64,000 bases of DNA from UMGS1889 sp964540575 (lineage in GTDB: Bacteria > Bacillota > Clostridia > Oscillospirales > Ruminococcaceae): the NCBI GenBank assembly GCA_964540575.1, contig CAZINI010000003.1, positions 62,001 through 126,000 on the forward strand, in the 5' to 3' direction. This document shows, one piece after another, positions 16,955 to 25,929 of this stretch. The notes beneath the pieces are model-generated. The model saw nothing but the letters and a program-made list of their open reading frames with translations, made no database searches and had not been told where the DNA came from. Every line of letters starts with the position of its first letter. Within the stretch, counting starts at the first letter, position 1. A program made the translations under genes and the position numbers.

Positions 16955-19906
16955 ATGGCAAAAAAGAAGAAAAAAAGCAACCCTAACCCTGCGGCGAACA
17001 ATGGCGGCGGAGCTACCGATGAGCTGCTCGAATTTGTAAAATCTGCCGAGAATGCTCAAACCGTCAGCACGCCCGAGGTCAGGGAAGTGTCTGCGGATAT
17101 ACGGGAAAGCGAAAATCCCGAGCCGAAACGGGAAACTGCTCCCAAGCCCGAGCCGAAACGGGAAGTTGTTCCCAAGCCCGAGCCGAATCGGGAAGCCGTT
17201 CCCCAGCCCGAGCCGAAACAGGAAGCCGTTCCCAAGCCCGAGCCGAAACGGGAAGTTGTTCCCAAGCCCGAGCCTGTAAAGGAGCAGCCGAAAAACGACC
17301 CTCCCGCCGAAACGGTTAAGCCCGTTCAGGCAGAGGAAAAGCCCGCAAAGGAAGAAGAACCAAAGGAAAGCATTTCCGATATTTTCGCTCAGAAGGACAG
17401 GGAATTTGCGGAAAGAATGGGCTTTGCAGCCTCCGCACCTCCGAAGAAGCCCAATTCTTCGTCAGGTTCGGCGAAAAGCACGTCAAAGTCGGGGACAAGT
17501 TCGTCCTCTGCAAGAAGCAGTTCTTCGGGGACAAAATCGTCCTCCGCTTCATCGGCAGCCGCAAAGCCGTCCGCACCGAGCAAGCACCGTCCCGAGAGAG
17601 ATCCGCTCTATACTCAGAAGGTCATAAAGTCGGGAATTGTGGGAATTGTGGCGATGGTCGCAATTTATATGTTCTCGATGATATACTCGAAATCCTTGGC
17701 TGATGACGAGATAGAGATGCTGGAAAGCCGTCTGCTGACCATGAAGGGCAACAGCCTCAGCAGCAATATTACGGAGATAGACGGCATCTCCCTTGAACAG
17801 AGGGAAAACCTCGGACTGTCCGATTTCCTGTGCGACAGCGACAGTGACGGGCTTTCCGATGCTTATGAGCTGAATATTACCAAAACCGATCCGCTCAAAT
17901 ATGACAGCGACGGTGACGGCGTTGCGGACGGTATCGAAGTTAAGGCGTCCCTTGACCCGAACAATCCCAAGACCAACGGCACAGATGAGGACGGAAAGCT
18001 GTCTATGACCGCAACTGTTGGTGCAAAGGGCGTAACTGTTGAGCTAAAGGGCACTCCCGACATTTACAGATGCTACATTGAGGAGTACAAAAACAACAGT
18101 ATGGCGGGCACTCCGGGTATGATCGGCAGCGTTTATCAGTTCTATGCACCGAAGATAGACGAGGGCAAGCTTACCTTTACATATACCGACAAGGATATTG
18201 AAAAGTGGAGCGGCGACCCGAATAATCTGTCCGTTTTTTGGTACAATTCCGCTGACGGAAAGTTCGATATGCTCAACAGCACCGTTGACGAAACTAAGAA
18301 AACCGTTTCTACAAAGGTGACCGAAAGCGGCATTTTCGCCCTCGGAGATACAGGCGTGGTGACCGCCGAGGAGTATGACACCAACATTTTCTTCCTTATT
18401 GACAATTCAGGTTCAATGTACCCCGAGGCAATGTGCATGGGCTCGGAGGAAAATGACGTTGACTTCAAGCGTCTTGACCTTGCCACTTCGCTGATGAATG
18501 CTATCGAAGGGGACGCAAACTACGGTCTTGCAAAGTTCACGGCGACCTACACCAAGCTTTCCGACCTTACTTCGGATAAGGCTGCCGTAAATGCAAAGCT
18601 TGAGAGCATCAAATCCACCATGGAAAGCTTTAACGGCACGGAGATAGCGGTTTCTCTTTCAAATGCTGTAACAGCGTTCAAAAACACCGCTCCTGCCGAC
18701 AGAAACTATATCCTGCTTCTGACTGACGGTATGCCTACCACTGTAAATCCGGCAGCCGAAAAAGCGGCTATCGATGCTGCTAATAACGAAAATGTATCGG
18801 TTTTCGTTATCGGTCTGGGCAAATATGTTGATTCGGATTATCTGACAAATATTGCCGAGTTAACGAATGGTATGTATTTCCAGGTGTCCAACGCCGATGC
18901 ACTGGCGGCTACCGTTGAAAAGATCTCGTCGTTCCTTGATTACGGTATCGTTCAGACGGACAAGGAAGATGATGGTTCCGCCAAAACCGAAGAGGGTGAA
19001 AGCAGTTCCGTTTACGATATGTTTATGATAGCGGACACGGGCTTCAGCTCTATGAAGGACGGTCTTGCTTACAAGGATTTCCGCACTTCCTACGATACGG
19101 ACGGAACGGGCTTCGGAATTGCCGAGTTCGTCAGCCGCTATTATACGGGAAATCTGGAGCTTACCGCCTCCGATTATACAGTTGACGGAAAGACCGTCAA
19201 GGGCTATGACCTGCGTAATTTCCCGCTTTTCACCGACGGTAAGGCTGACCTCAGAAACTTCCATATCCAAATGCTGGATAAGTATAACGAGTATCTTTCC
19301 CTTGATAACAAGTGGGATTTCAAGAGCATCAAGGACGGCGTTCTGCTGTTTTCCGATGATGCGAGAGCGTTTGTTGAGGAGAACGGCTTCGGTACGGTCA
19401 GCGTTAAGTTTGACAGCACTGCTCACGAGCTTCAGCAGTCAAATACGGACAAATTCCTGAGATATATCACATTCCAGACTATCAGAGATTTCGAGGTTTT
19501 CCAATGTGCGGTTTTGGATAATTCCGTTTACACGGGGGACGACCTGGAGCTTCTGAACGCATTTATCTATTTCCACAATCTTCATCTCAGGGACGATTGC
19601 AGGGTGTACAACCTCAGCACAGACGGCAGTGCAGCCTTTGAAATGCTTTGCTATCTGATGAAAACGGGCGAGCCTGTGGTCATCACTCTTGACAATAACG
19701 TGGTAAATGCCGTAAGACTTCTCCGTGAGATAGATGACCCCAACAAGTTCGTTCTGGAGGTTTATGACGCAAACTATCCCGACCAGCTGAAAAAGGTTAT
19801 TCTTACAAGAACTCCCGTGCTTACTCAGGCGGGCAGTGATTATCAGTACAGAGCAAAATTCAGCGACAGGGACGTTATGCTCAGTTTCTATACTTTTGAT
19901 GAATAA
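16955..19906 (+). CDS. Large membrane-anchored von Willebrand factor A protein with calcium-type repeats
   Basis: A 983-residue protein. Order of parts: lysine-rich start (MAKKKKKSN); a Pro/Glu/Lys-rich stretch with five 10-residue repeats (PEPKREVVPK type, 17117-17266); a Ser-rich linker; one membrane segment (about 225-247); two Asp-rich TSP3-like repeats (DSDSDGLSDAYE and DSDGDGVADGIE, about 292-330); a vWA domain with an intact MIDAS DxSxS (Asp483, Ser485, Ser487) and LLLTDGMPT; and about 310 unassigned residues. The topology suggests a cytosolic tail and an outside vWA domain for metal-dependent adhesion or protein binding. The role is unknown. GGTGA precedes the chosen ATG. The gene is alone between two intergenic gaps. 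Confidence 0.85.
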   Translation: MAKKKKKSNPNPAANNGGGATDELLEFVKSAENAQTVSTPEVREVSADIRESENPEPKRETAPKPEPKREVVPKPEPNREAVPQPEPKQEAVPKPEPKREVVPKPEPVKEQPKNDPPAETVKPVQAEEKPAKEEEPKESISDIFAQKDREFAERMGFAASAPPKKPNSSSGSAKSTSKSGTSSSSARSSSSGTKSSSASSAAAKPSAPSKHRPERDPLYTQKVIKSGIVGIVAMVAIYMFSMIYSKSLADDEIEMLESRLLTMKGNSLSSNITEIDGISLEQRENLGLSDFLCDSDSDGLSDAYELNITKTDPLKYDSDGDGVADGIEVKASLDPNNPKTNGTDEDGKLSMTATVGAKGVTVELKGTPDIYRCYIEEYKNNSMAGTPGMIGSVYQFYAPKIDEGKLTFTYTDKDIEKWSGDPNNLSVFWYNSADGKFDMLNSTVDETKKTVSTKVTESGIFALGDTGVVTAEEYDTNIFFLIDNSGSMYPEAMCMGSEENDVDFKRLDLATSLMNAIEGDANYGLAKFTATYTKLSDLTSDKAAVNAKLESIKSTMESFNGTEIAVSLSNAVTAFKNTAPADRNYILLLTDGMPTTVNPAAEKAAIDAANNENVSVFVIGLGKYVDSDYLTNIAELTNGMYFQVSNADALAATVEKISSFLDYGIVQTDKEDDGSAKTEEGESSSVYDMFMIADTGFSSMKDGLAYKDFRTSYDTDGTGFGIAEFVSRYYTGNLELTASDYTVDGKTVKGYDLRNFPLFTDGKADLRNFHIQMLDKYNEYLSLDNKWDFKSIKDGVLLFSDDARAFVEENGFGTVSVKFDSTAHELQQSNTDKFLRYITFQTIRDFEVFQCAVLDNSVYTGDDLELLNAFIYFHNLHLRDDCRVYNLSTDGSAAFEMLCYLMKTGEPVVITLDNNVVNAVRLLREIDDPNKFVLEVYDANYPDQLKKVILTRTPVLTQAGSDYQYRAKFSDRDVMLSFYTFDE
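17117..17266 (+). repeat. 30-nt tandem coding repeat, five copies
   Basis: Five imperfect 30-base units encode PEPKRE-type decapeptides within the vWA protein; a sixth partial unit follows. Variants (PEPNREAVPQ, PEPKQEAVPK) show the copies have begun to diverge. Copy number is likely to vary between strains. Confidence 0.9.
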
Positions 19907-19958
19907 TGAAACACTGCCAATTGATATTTCAATTTGCTTTGCAGGTGATGTGTTTATA

Positions 19959-20139
19959 CTATTTCCTAATCAACCTATAGACAGGGTCTATAGGTTGATT
20001 TTATCGCAAAGCAGTGGGGCGGTGAAGCCGCAAAGGAAAGCCGTACAATACTAATTCCGTCAAAACCGCAGGTTTTGACTTGCCGCCTTTTAGGCGGCTC
20101 TCCTTATAGACAGAGTCTATAAAGAGATTAGGAATTAGT
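19959..20139 (+). repeat. Structured intergenic element with four hairpins and terminal inverted repeats
   Basis: The 425-base gap 19907-20331 holds no gene but this element. Its ends are imperfect inverted repeats (19959-19971 and 20126-20138, 11 of 13). Inside are a perfect 15-base stem (19968-19982 with 19986-20000), a 9-base stem (20059-20067 with 20071-20079), a GCCGCC/GGCGGC stem (20082-20098) and a TTATAGAC/GTCTATAA stem (20104-20122). A second nested pair, ACTAATTCC (20050-20058) and GGAATTAGT (20131-20139), is perfect. It may be a non-autonomous mobile repeat or a structured RNA. Confidence 0.8.
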
Positions 20140-20331
20140 GTTATTTTAAATTTTTCCTGTTTGCTTTCTGTCAATCCGTAACTTTTTCAACTTTTGATTG
20201 TGGATTTTGGGGAAGGTTAAAACCTATGATGTTATATACATCCTGTTTTTACAAGATGCGTATTTCGAAATTTTGTATTATGGATAAAAAGACAACCATT
20301 CTAAGGGCTTAAATAGGCTATTTGAAAGGAT

Positions 20332-20802
20332 ATGAGAACAGCTATGAATATTATGTTTGTCTGCCACGGCAATATTTGCCGCTCGCCGATGGCGGAGTTC
20401 GTTATGCGGGATATGCTGAAAAAGGAGGGGATAAGCGGTGTCAGCGTCGCTTCTGCCGCCACAAGCTATGAGGAGATAGGAAATCCCGTTCATCGAGGGA
20501 CAAAGCGTATCCTCTCGGAAATGGGCATTTCCTGTGCGGGAAAGACTGCCGTTCATCTGGAACGTTCGGATTACGGAAAATACGACCTTATTATCGGAAT
20601 GGACAGTGCAAATATTCGGAATATTCTTCGGATATTTAACGGCGACCCCGAAGAAAAGGTGAAAAAGCTGCTGGAATTTGCAGGCATTCACCGTGATGTT
20701 GCCGACCCTTGGTACACGGGGGATTTTGAAGCCACAAGGCTGGACGTGGAAACGGGCTGTGCGGCACTTCTTACAAATATAAAAAAGGAGCTGTTAAAAT
20801 GA
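20332..20802 (+). CDS. Low-molecular-weight protein-tyrosine phosphatase
   Basis: A 156-residue phosphatase. The catalytic loop CHGNICRS is at Cys11-Arg17 and the general-acid Asp lies in DPWYTGDF. In Bacillota such enzymes remove phosphate from tyrosine on regulators of capsule or stress genes; arsenate reductase relatives have a different loop. The start could be 20344 (MNIMFVCHGN) instead; AAAGGA lies between the two options at poor spacing for either. Its stop overlaps the start of the next gene (ATGA). Confidence 0.9.
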   Translation: MRTAMNIMFVCHGNICRSPMAEFVMRDMLKKEGISGVSVASAATSYEEIGNPVHRGTKRILSEMGISCAGKTAVHLERSDYGKYDLIIGMDSANIRNILRIFNGDPEEKVKKLLEFAGIHRDVADPWYTGDFEATRLDVETGCAALLTNIKKELLK

Positions 20803-21437
20803 AAAAAGCAATTTTATTCGATCTGGACGGTACTCTCTGGGACTCGGGAGAAACCGTTATCGCTGCTTGGAATGACGTTCTTATCAGTCGGGGACTTGAA
20901 AAATACACCAAGACTGTTGACGATATGCACTCGTATATGGGCAAAACTCTCCCTGCTATCGCCGAGCTGATAATGCCCGATATTCCCGAAAAAAGGCGGT
21001 TGGAGATAATAAATGCCTGCTGTGAGGAAGAACAGAGGCGGCTGGCGGTCACGGGCGGAAAGCTGTTTGACGGGCTGGAGGAAACGCTTCAAAAGCTGTC
21101 GGAGGATTATTTCCTCGGGATTATCAGCAACTGTCAGTCGGGATATATCGAAACATTTCTTGCCGTCCACGGGCTGGGAAAATATTTCTCCGACACCGAA
21201 TGCAACGGCGGCACGGGACTTTCCAAGGGTGAAAATATCCGCCTTGTTATCGAACGTAACGGCATTGACAGGGCGGTCTATGTGGGCGACACGCTTATGG
21301 ATATGCAGGCTGCCGACCAAGCGGGAGTTCCCTTTATCCACGCTGCCTACGGCTTTGGCAGACCCGACAGGGAAACGGAAAGTATTGGTAGAATAAGCGA
21401 GGTCGGGGCTGCGGCGGAAAGGCTGCTATTCCCGTGA
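20799..21437 (+). CDS. HAD-superfamily phosphatase (phosphoglycolate phosphatase-like)
   Basis: A 212-residue hydrolase beginning MKKAILFDLDGTLWDS, with the nucleophile Asp8 and acid Asp10 of the HAD motif I. Motif II is ISNCQSG and motif IV is YVGDTLMDMQAA. The helical cap between motifs I and II suggests a small phosphorylated metabolite as substrate. It is translationally coupled to the tyrosine phosphatase. Confidence 0.88.
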   Translation: MKKAILFDLDGTLWDSGETVIAAWNDVLISRGLEKYTKTVDDMHSYMGKTLPAIAELIMPDIPEKRRLEIINACCEEEQRRLAVTGGKLFDGLEETLQKLSEDYFLGIISNCQSGYIETFLAVHGLGKYFSDTECNGGTGLSKGENIRLVIERNGIDRAVYVGDTLMDMQAADQAGVPFIHAAYGFGRPDRETESIGRISEVGAAAERLLFP

Positions 21438-21449
21438 GGACGGGCAATG

Positions 21450-21480
21450 CCGGGGGAACAAAGAGAAGTGTCCCCCGACC
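21450..21480 (+). other. GC-rich hairpin without T-tract
   Basis: CGGGGGAACA (21451-21460) pairs with TGTCCCCCG (21469-21477) with one bulged A. It lies just after the HAD stop and may end that transcript weakly. The 11-mer GTCCCCCGACC at 21470 recurs in the hairpin at 52346. Confidence 0.5.
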
Positions 21481-21586
21481 TAAACGAATGCAGCATATCG
21501 TGCTAAGCTGTGGAAATATGCAAAGGCTGAAGCTGACGCAAAGTAAAATATCCCAAAAAAGTAAAGTGAAAATTTGATGAAAACTC

Positions 21587-21615
21587 TTGACAAATATAGT
21601 TATACGTTGTATAAT
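21587..21615 (+). promoter_or_regulatory. Promoter of the EcsC gene
   Basis: A consensus TTGACA (21587-21592), 17-base spacer and TATAAT (21610-21615), 48 bases ahead of the start codon. Confidence 0.88.
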
Positions 21616-21662
21616 ATAAATTACAAAAGCATATTAGACAACCAACAATTGGAGGTAATATT

Positions 21663-22265
21663 ATGTCAAACGAAAAAATGAGCGAATCCGCAGTTATCAA
21701 TATGTTAAATTCCTGCTACCGCAGTGCACTGGACGGCGTTGCGGGAACGACCTCTGCAAGGGCATTTGCCGATGAGTATCTTGCCAAGGAAAACGGCGTT
21801 GTTATGGCGGCTGCAAGGCGGCTTATCGGTATGCAGAAGACCCTTTGTGCAGGAACGGGCTTCCTGACGGGTGTCGGCGGACTTATCACAGCGGCTGTGG
21901 CAGTGCCTGCCGATGTTGCGGGAACGGTGTTTATGCAGCTGAGAATGATATGTGCACTGGCATATATGGGCGGCTATAACCCCGAGGACGATAATGTTCG
22001 GGCACTTGTATATGCTTGTTTGGCGGGCGTTCCCGTTGACAGCTACATAAGCGGCACGGACATTTCCGATATTCCTATGGACGTTGCCCGTGAGATAAAC
22101 AGGGAAGCAGTTTACAGGCTGATGGCTAAGACAGGTACAAGAGGTGCTGCGGCTATCTTCAAGATGGCTCCCATTATCGGCGGTGCTATCGGTGCTGTGC
22201 TTGACCTTTCCATTGCGGGAAATGTTGCGGATAATGCCATCAAGGTTTTCCTCAAAAATAAATGA
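21663..22265 (+). CDS. EcsC family protein
   Basis: A 200-residue protein with the EcsC pattern: a glycine/alanine-rich hydrophobic core (GTGFLTGVGGLITAAVAVPADVAG, mid-protein) and a second one near the C-terminus (IIGGAIGAVLDLSIAG), which can insert in membranes. The name derives from the third gene of the B. subtilis ecs locus, but the molecular function of the family is unclear. GGAGG precedes the start, and the gene stands alone with a consensus promoter and terminator. Confidence 0.82.
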   Translation: MSNEKMSESAVINMLNSCYRSALDGVAGTTSARAFADEYLAKENGVVMAAARRLIGMQKTLCAGTGFLTGVGGLITAAVAVPADVAGTVFMQLRMICALAYMGGYNPEDDNVRALVYACLAGVPVDSYISGTDISDIPMDVAREINREAVYRLMAKTGTRGAAAIFKMAPIIGGAIGAVLDLSIAGNVADNAIKVFLKNK

Positions 22266-22300
22266 TTTTTTGCCACCTCAATAACTTTCTACAAATAAAG

Positions 22301-22344
22301 ACGGACAGCCGCACGAGCTTATGACCGTGCGGCTGTCCGTTTTT
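22301..22344. terminator. Terminator shared by EcsC and SDR genes
   Basis: A perfect 15-base stem (22301-22315 with 22326-22340), ten-base loop and TTTTT on the plus strand. It sits between convergent genes. Confidence 0.92.
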
Positions 22345-22371
22345 AGTATGTAAAAAAATTCTTTGTTGAAA

Positions 22372-23172
22372 TTACCATGTGCGGGAATTCAGCTTTTTGA
22401 ACTCACCAACAGTGGAAACGTGAGCGTTCAGACCGCCGTCAACAGTAACGACCTGACCTGTAAAGTATTCGCTTTCATCGGACGCCAGATAAACGCACAT
22501 ATTTGCAATATCCGCAGGAGCACCGTAACGGTTTACCATAATGTTATTGAGGAATACGTCCTTGAGTGCCTGAGGTACATATGCTTCGTTTTCGGGTGTA
22601 ACTATCAGACCGGGGCGAACACAGTTGCAGCGGATATTGTCCTTGCCGTACTGGAGTGCGGTAGACTTTGTCAGCATATCAACACCAGCCTTTGCACATG
22701 CATAAGCCGTAGAGCCTAAGTCACCGCCGCAGGAAGCCATAGAGCCGATATTAATGATAGAACCGCCGCCGTTTTCCTTCATATAGGGGAGAGCACACTT
22801 GATAGCATAGAATGTTCCTCTAATATCGCTTTGGAAAATACCGTCCCACATTTCAAGAGTAAGCTCGTCAACACGTCCGTCCTTTAAGCTGACATTAGCG
22901 GCGTTATTTACGAGAATGTCTATCTTGCCGTATTTTTCCACGGTATCTGCAAGGAGAGCTTCGATGCTTTCGGTAGCGGTAATATCCATGAAATGATAGA
23001 ACGCTTCGCCGCCCTCAGCGGTAATGCTGTCAACCACAGCCTGTCCCTTTGCTTCACGGCGTCCGCAGATAACGACCTTTGCACCCTCTGCCGCAAAAAG
23101 CTTTGCGATACCCACGCCGATACCGCTTGTAGAGCCTGTTACGATAGCTACCTTGCCTTTTAATCTGTCCAT
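22372..23172 (-). CDS. Short-chain dehydrogenase/reductase
   Basis: A 266-residue NAD(P)-dependent oxidoreductase. The cofactor motif is TGSTSGIG near the start, NNAAN follows at strand 4, and the catalytic Tyr-Lys pair is YACAK. The conserved C-terminal GQVVTVDGG is present. The family acts on sugars, steroids or acyl groups; the substrate here is unknown. The start at 23172 is set by AAGGAGG at 23183-23189 (minus strand). It is a single gene with its own promoter. Confidence 0.92.
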   Translation of the reverse strand: MDRLKGKVAIVTGSTSGIGVGIAKLFAAEGAKVVICGRREAKGQAVVDSITAEGGEAFYHFMDITATESIEALLADTVEKYGKIDILVNNAANVSLKDGRVDELTLEMWDGIFQSDIRGTFYAIKCALPYMKENGGGSIINIGSMASCGGDLGSTAYACAKAGVDMLTKSTALQYGKDNIRCNCVRPGLIVTPENEAYVPQALKDVFLNNIMVNRYGAPADIANMCVYLASDESEYFTGQVVTVDGGLNAHVSTVGEFKKLNSRTW

Positions 23173-23250
23173 TTTAAAATCCTCCTTAAATATGATTTTG
23201 ATGCCTTTGAACATTTTCGATAGAGATTGCGTTTTCAATGAATTATATAT

Positions 23251-23279
23251 ATTATAACACACTTTTTCGGAAATTGCAA
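23251..23279 (-). promoter_or_regulatory. Promoter of the SDR gene
   Basis: Minus-strand TTGCAA (23274-23279), 17-base spacer with TGT before the -10, and TATAAT (23251-23256). Confidence 0.72.
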
Positions 23280-23324
23280 GAGCTTTTTTGTAATTTTTCA
23301 CAATAAAAGGAGTGGACAGTGCGG

Positions 23325-25484
23325 TTATTCTCTGTAATCGGTGTCTGTAAGGCAAGGACTGCCGTCAAGGGCGGATATGAATAAGGTAATATCACCCGAA
23401 TTTGTTTTGTAGGTCACTCGGTAGCAAAGCTGATTTTGGGGTTCGGTATTGTCTGACTTCGAAAAGTTATAAAAATACATAGGGGTCATTTCGGGAGATG
23501 AAATGTCAAGCACCTCCGCCTTTTGCTCGGAAGTCAGAAGCTTCTCCGCCGCCGCTGCCGCATCTTTTGGGGACAGCATACCGTCGGTAATTTCAAGGGT
23601 GCAGTAAGCGGTGCGGTCTGCCTTGTCGTTTTTGACACGGTAGGTCTTTGAGATACGGTAGGTTCCGTTATACAGCACACAGTAGTCCATGGAATAGCTC
23701 CTTGTAAAGCTTTCCTGCCACTCTCCGCCGAGATAAATGCTCTCAGCGGTAAATGCGTTGGTAACATAATTATCCGGAACAGGCTGAACGGGAAATACAG
23801 ATACATATCCGCCGTTTTCAAGACGTTCTATGGTGTACGGACTGCCTGTCATCACAAGCGTTCCGTCAATACTTTTTGATGTGACGGTCAGCTTGTTCGA
23901 CTGCTTGTCGTACTCGGCGGAAATTTCCATTTTCGTATCATCGGCAGGGACGGAAGGCACTTCCGAATTTCCCATAAACTCAAAGGACATAACAATATTC
24001 ATCATCATTTCCTCGGAAAATTCTCCGTTTCCGCCGTAAGCGGGGAACATTATCGTCAGGGAAAAATCTCCGAGATCACGAGTGTAATAATAGAAAATGT
24101 CATCGCCCGAGCGGGTCACGATAAGCCGCTTTATCTTCCCGTTTCCATCGGGATTCGGAACGTTTTTGACAAGCGTTATTTCCTTGCCCTCGGCAATATC
24201 TGCGGTGAAAAAGCTTTCGGGAATTTCATCGTCGGAGCGGACGTATGGGAGAATTTCAAGGCATTTTATCCATTCGTCATTTCTCGGATATTCGCCGATA
24301 CTTCCGCTGAATCGTATATGGTCGGGGACGGAAAAGTTGGTTATCAGCTTGCCGATCTTCCATGTTTCATCGATGGAAATAAGCTCTAAACCGTTTTCGG
24401 AAACTGCCATTACTTCGCCCACATAAGCGTAACGTGTCATTCCGCCGTCGGGTATCGCTTCAGCGGTTTCTTTTTGGGGATTGCCGTCGGTAATCGGCAC
24501 GTCAGCTGCCGGGCTGCCTTGGGGAGATATTTTGGAATTGCCGTCGGTAAGCAGTACGGCGGCTGCGGCAATTATAAGCAAAACTGCGGCACACACGGCA
24601 ATGACCGTGGGCTTTTTCCAATTAAGAACGCCCTTTATTCGGGACTTTACGCTGTTTTCACCGAATGAAACCACCTGTCCGCCGCTGAGATGATTTTGTT
24701 TCATTGAAATGTTCAGCAGTGCCGAAGCGTAATCTTTGCGGACGTCCCCCGAGAAGCTTTCAACAGCCGTTTCATCACAGGAAAGCTCCATATCCCGTTC
24801 CATCAGCTTGAACGAAAGCCAAAGCAGCGGGTTGAACCAATGTACGGTCAGGGCGGCAAATGCAAGCGGTTTGATGAGGTGGTCTTTTCGGCGGATATGT
24901 GCCTGTTCATGGGCGAGAATGAAGGGCATATCTTCCATGGAAATGTCCTCGGGAAGGTATATTTTCGGATTGATGATACCGAAAACAAAGGGCGTTTCTA
25001 TCCCTTCGCATATCATAACATTATCCTGAAGCGGACGTGCATTCGACAGCCGAATTTTCAGCCGAACAATGCAGACGATCGTGTACAGAGCTATTCCGAT
25101 AATACCCGCAAGCCATATGCACGTCCCGATGAAAAGCATTATCTGCACGGGATTTGCCGAATTATCGGGCACTGCTTCGGGCAGGGGAACGGTGATATTC
25201 TCGGGGGACGAGGGCAGCGGTATTCCCGTGTCAATGACAGGGGTCGGGTCGTACTCGATACGTTCGCTTATGTAGCTTTGCTCCGTCGGTCCGATAAGGT
25301 TGAAAACGCTGAACGCCGTCCCCACGGAAAATGGGCATATCATACGGATAAGCGGTATTATCCACAGAAAATAGGAAAATTTCGCAGGCAGCTTTTTCAT
25401 AAAAAGCCGTATGAGCATCACGAAAATGCAGATATACGAAGCGGTTATGCTCATATTCAGAACTATTCGGAAAATTTCGGTCAT
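23325..25484 (-). CDS. M56-family (BlaR1/MecR1-like) membrane metallopeptidase with an unusual sensor domain
   Basis: A 719-residue signal transducer. The N-terminal half has three membrane segments and the zinc-protease motif HEQAH (His192-His196) on the cytosolic side. A fourth membrane segment follows at about 303-320. The remaining 390 residues face outside but show no penicillin-binding SxxK motif in the place expected for BlaR1, so the signal is probably not a beta-lactam. In the paradigm the activated protease leads to loss of the paired repressor. It starts one base after the BlaI-like stop, so both are made together. Confidence 0.87.
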   Translation of the reverse strand: MTEIFRIVLNMSITASYICIFVMLIRLFMKKLPAKFSYFLWIIPLIRMICPFSVGTAFSVFNLIGPTEQSYISERIEYDPTPVIDTGIPLPSSPENITVPLPEAVPDNSANPVQIMLFIGTCIWLAGIIGIALYTIVCIVRLKIRLSNARPLQDNVMICEGIETPFVFGIINPKIYLPEDISMEDMPFILAHEQAHIRRKDHLIKPLAFAALTVHWFNPLLWLSFKLMERDMELSCDETAVESFSGDVRKDYASALLNISMKQNHLSGGQVVSFGENSVKSRIKGVLNWKKPTVIAVCAAVLLIIAAAAVLLTDGNSKISPQGSPAADVPITDGNPQKETAEAIPDGGMTRYAYVGEVMAVSENGLELISIDETWKIGKLITNFSVPDHIRFSGSIGEYPRNDEWIKCLEILPYVRSDDEIPESFFTADIAEGKEITLVKNVPNPDGNGKIKRLIVTRSGDDIFYYYTRDLGDFSLTIMFPAYGGNGEFSEEMMMNIVMSFEFMGNSEVPSVPADDTKMEISAEYDKQSNKLTVTSKSIDGTLVMTGSPYTIERLENGGYVSVFPVQPVPDNYVTNAFTAESIYLGGEWQESFTRSYSMDYCVLYNGTYRISKTYRVKNDKADRTAYCTLEITDGMLSPKDAAAAAEKLLTSEQKAEVLDISSPEMTPMYFYNFSKSDNTEPQNQLCYRVTYKTNSGDITLFISALDGSPCLTDTDYRE

Positions 25485-25485
25485 T

Positions 25486-25842
25486 TCAGTTACCCTCCGT
25501 TCTGCTGTCGATAAGGCGTTTCAGCTCCTCCGCTTCCTCCTTGGTCAGACGCTCCTTGCTGAGAAAGGCTGTGAGAAACATTGAAAGCGAGCCGTTAAAA
25601 CCCTTTTTCAGTGCCTTTTCCGACTGCTCCGAAAGCTGCTCCTCACGTCCCACCAGCGAGCGGACAACGGAATTTTCATTGACCGCCGCAGACTTTTCCG
25701 ATGCACGTTTGAGCAGGGTATAGACGGTGGATTTTTTCCAGCCGTACCGTTCGCCCGCCAGCCTGACCAGCTCTCCCGACTTTATCGGTTCATTCTCCCA
25801 GATTATTTCCATAAGGCTGAGTTCGCTTGGGTTTAGCTTCAT
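25486..25842 (-). CDS. BlaI/MecI-family transcriptional repressor
   Basis: A 118-residue winged-helix repressor starting MKLNPSELSLMEIIWE, the family opening, with the recognition helix around GWKKSTVYTLLKRA. The C-terminal part would form the dimer and be cleaved on induction. AAAGGAGAGG precedes the start. Two dyads in its own promoter (25859-25874 and 25887-25902) indicate that it represses itself and the M56 gene downstream. Confidence 0.92.
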   Translation of the reverse strand: MKLNPSELSLMEIIWENEPIKSGELVRLAGERYGWKKSTVYTLLKRASEKSAAVNENSVVRSLVGREEQLSEQSEKALKKGFNGSLSMFLTAFLSKERLTKEEAEELKRLIDSRTEGN

Positions 25843-25858
25843 ATTATCCTCTCCTTTG

Positions 25859-25914
25859 GTCTACTATTGTAAACTTCCTAAGTTAAGTCTACCACAGTAG
25901 ACCGATTTTGTCAA
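25859..25914 (-). promoter_or_regulatory. blaI promoter with two BlaI-type operators
   Basis: Minus-strand TTGACA (25909-25914), 17-base spacer ending CTGTGG, and TAGACT (25886-25891). The 16-base dyad GTCTACCACAGTAGAC (25887-25902) covers the spacer and -10. A related dyad, GTCTACTATTGTAAAC (25859-25874), lies downstream, 28 bases centre to centre. Confidence 0.8.
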
Positions 25915-25929
25915 GAGGATAATCAAAAT

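Noticed and set aside
17117..17266. 30-nt repeats considered as a CRISPR array
   Set aside because: The units are contiguous with no spacers and read in frame as Pro-Glu-Lys decapeptides.
19836..20054. 72-codon open frame overlapping the vWA gene end
   Set aside because: It runs into the structured repeat and has no ribosome site or recognisable sequence.
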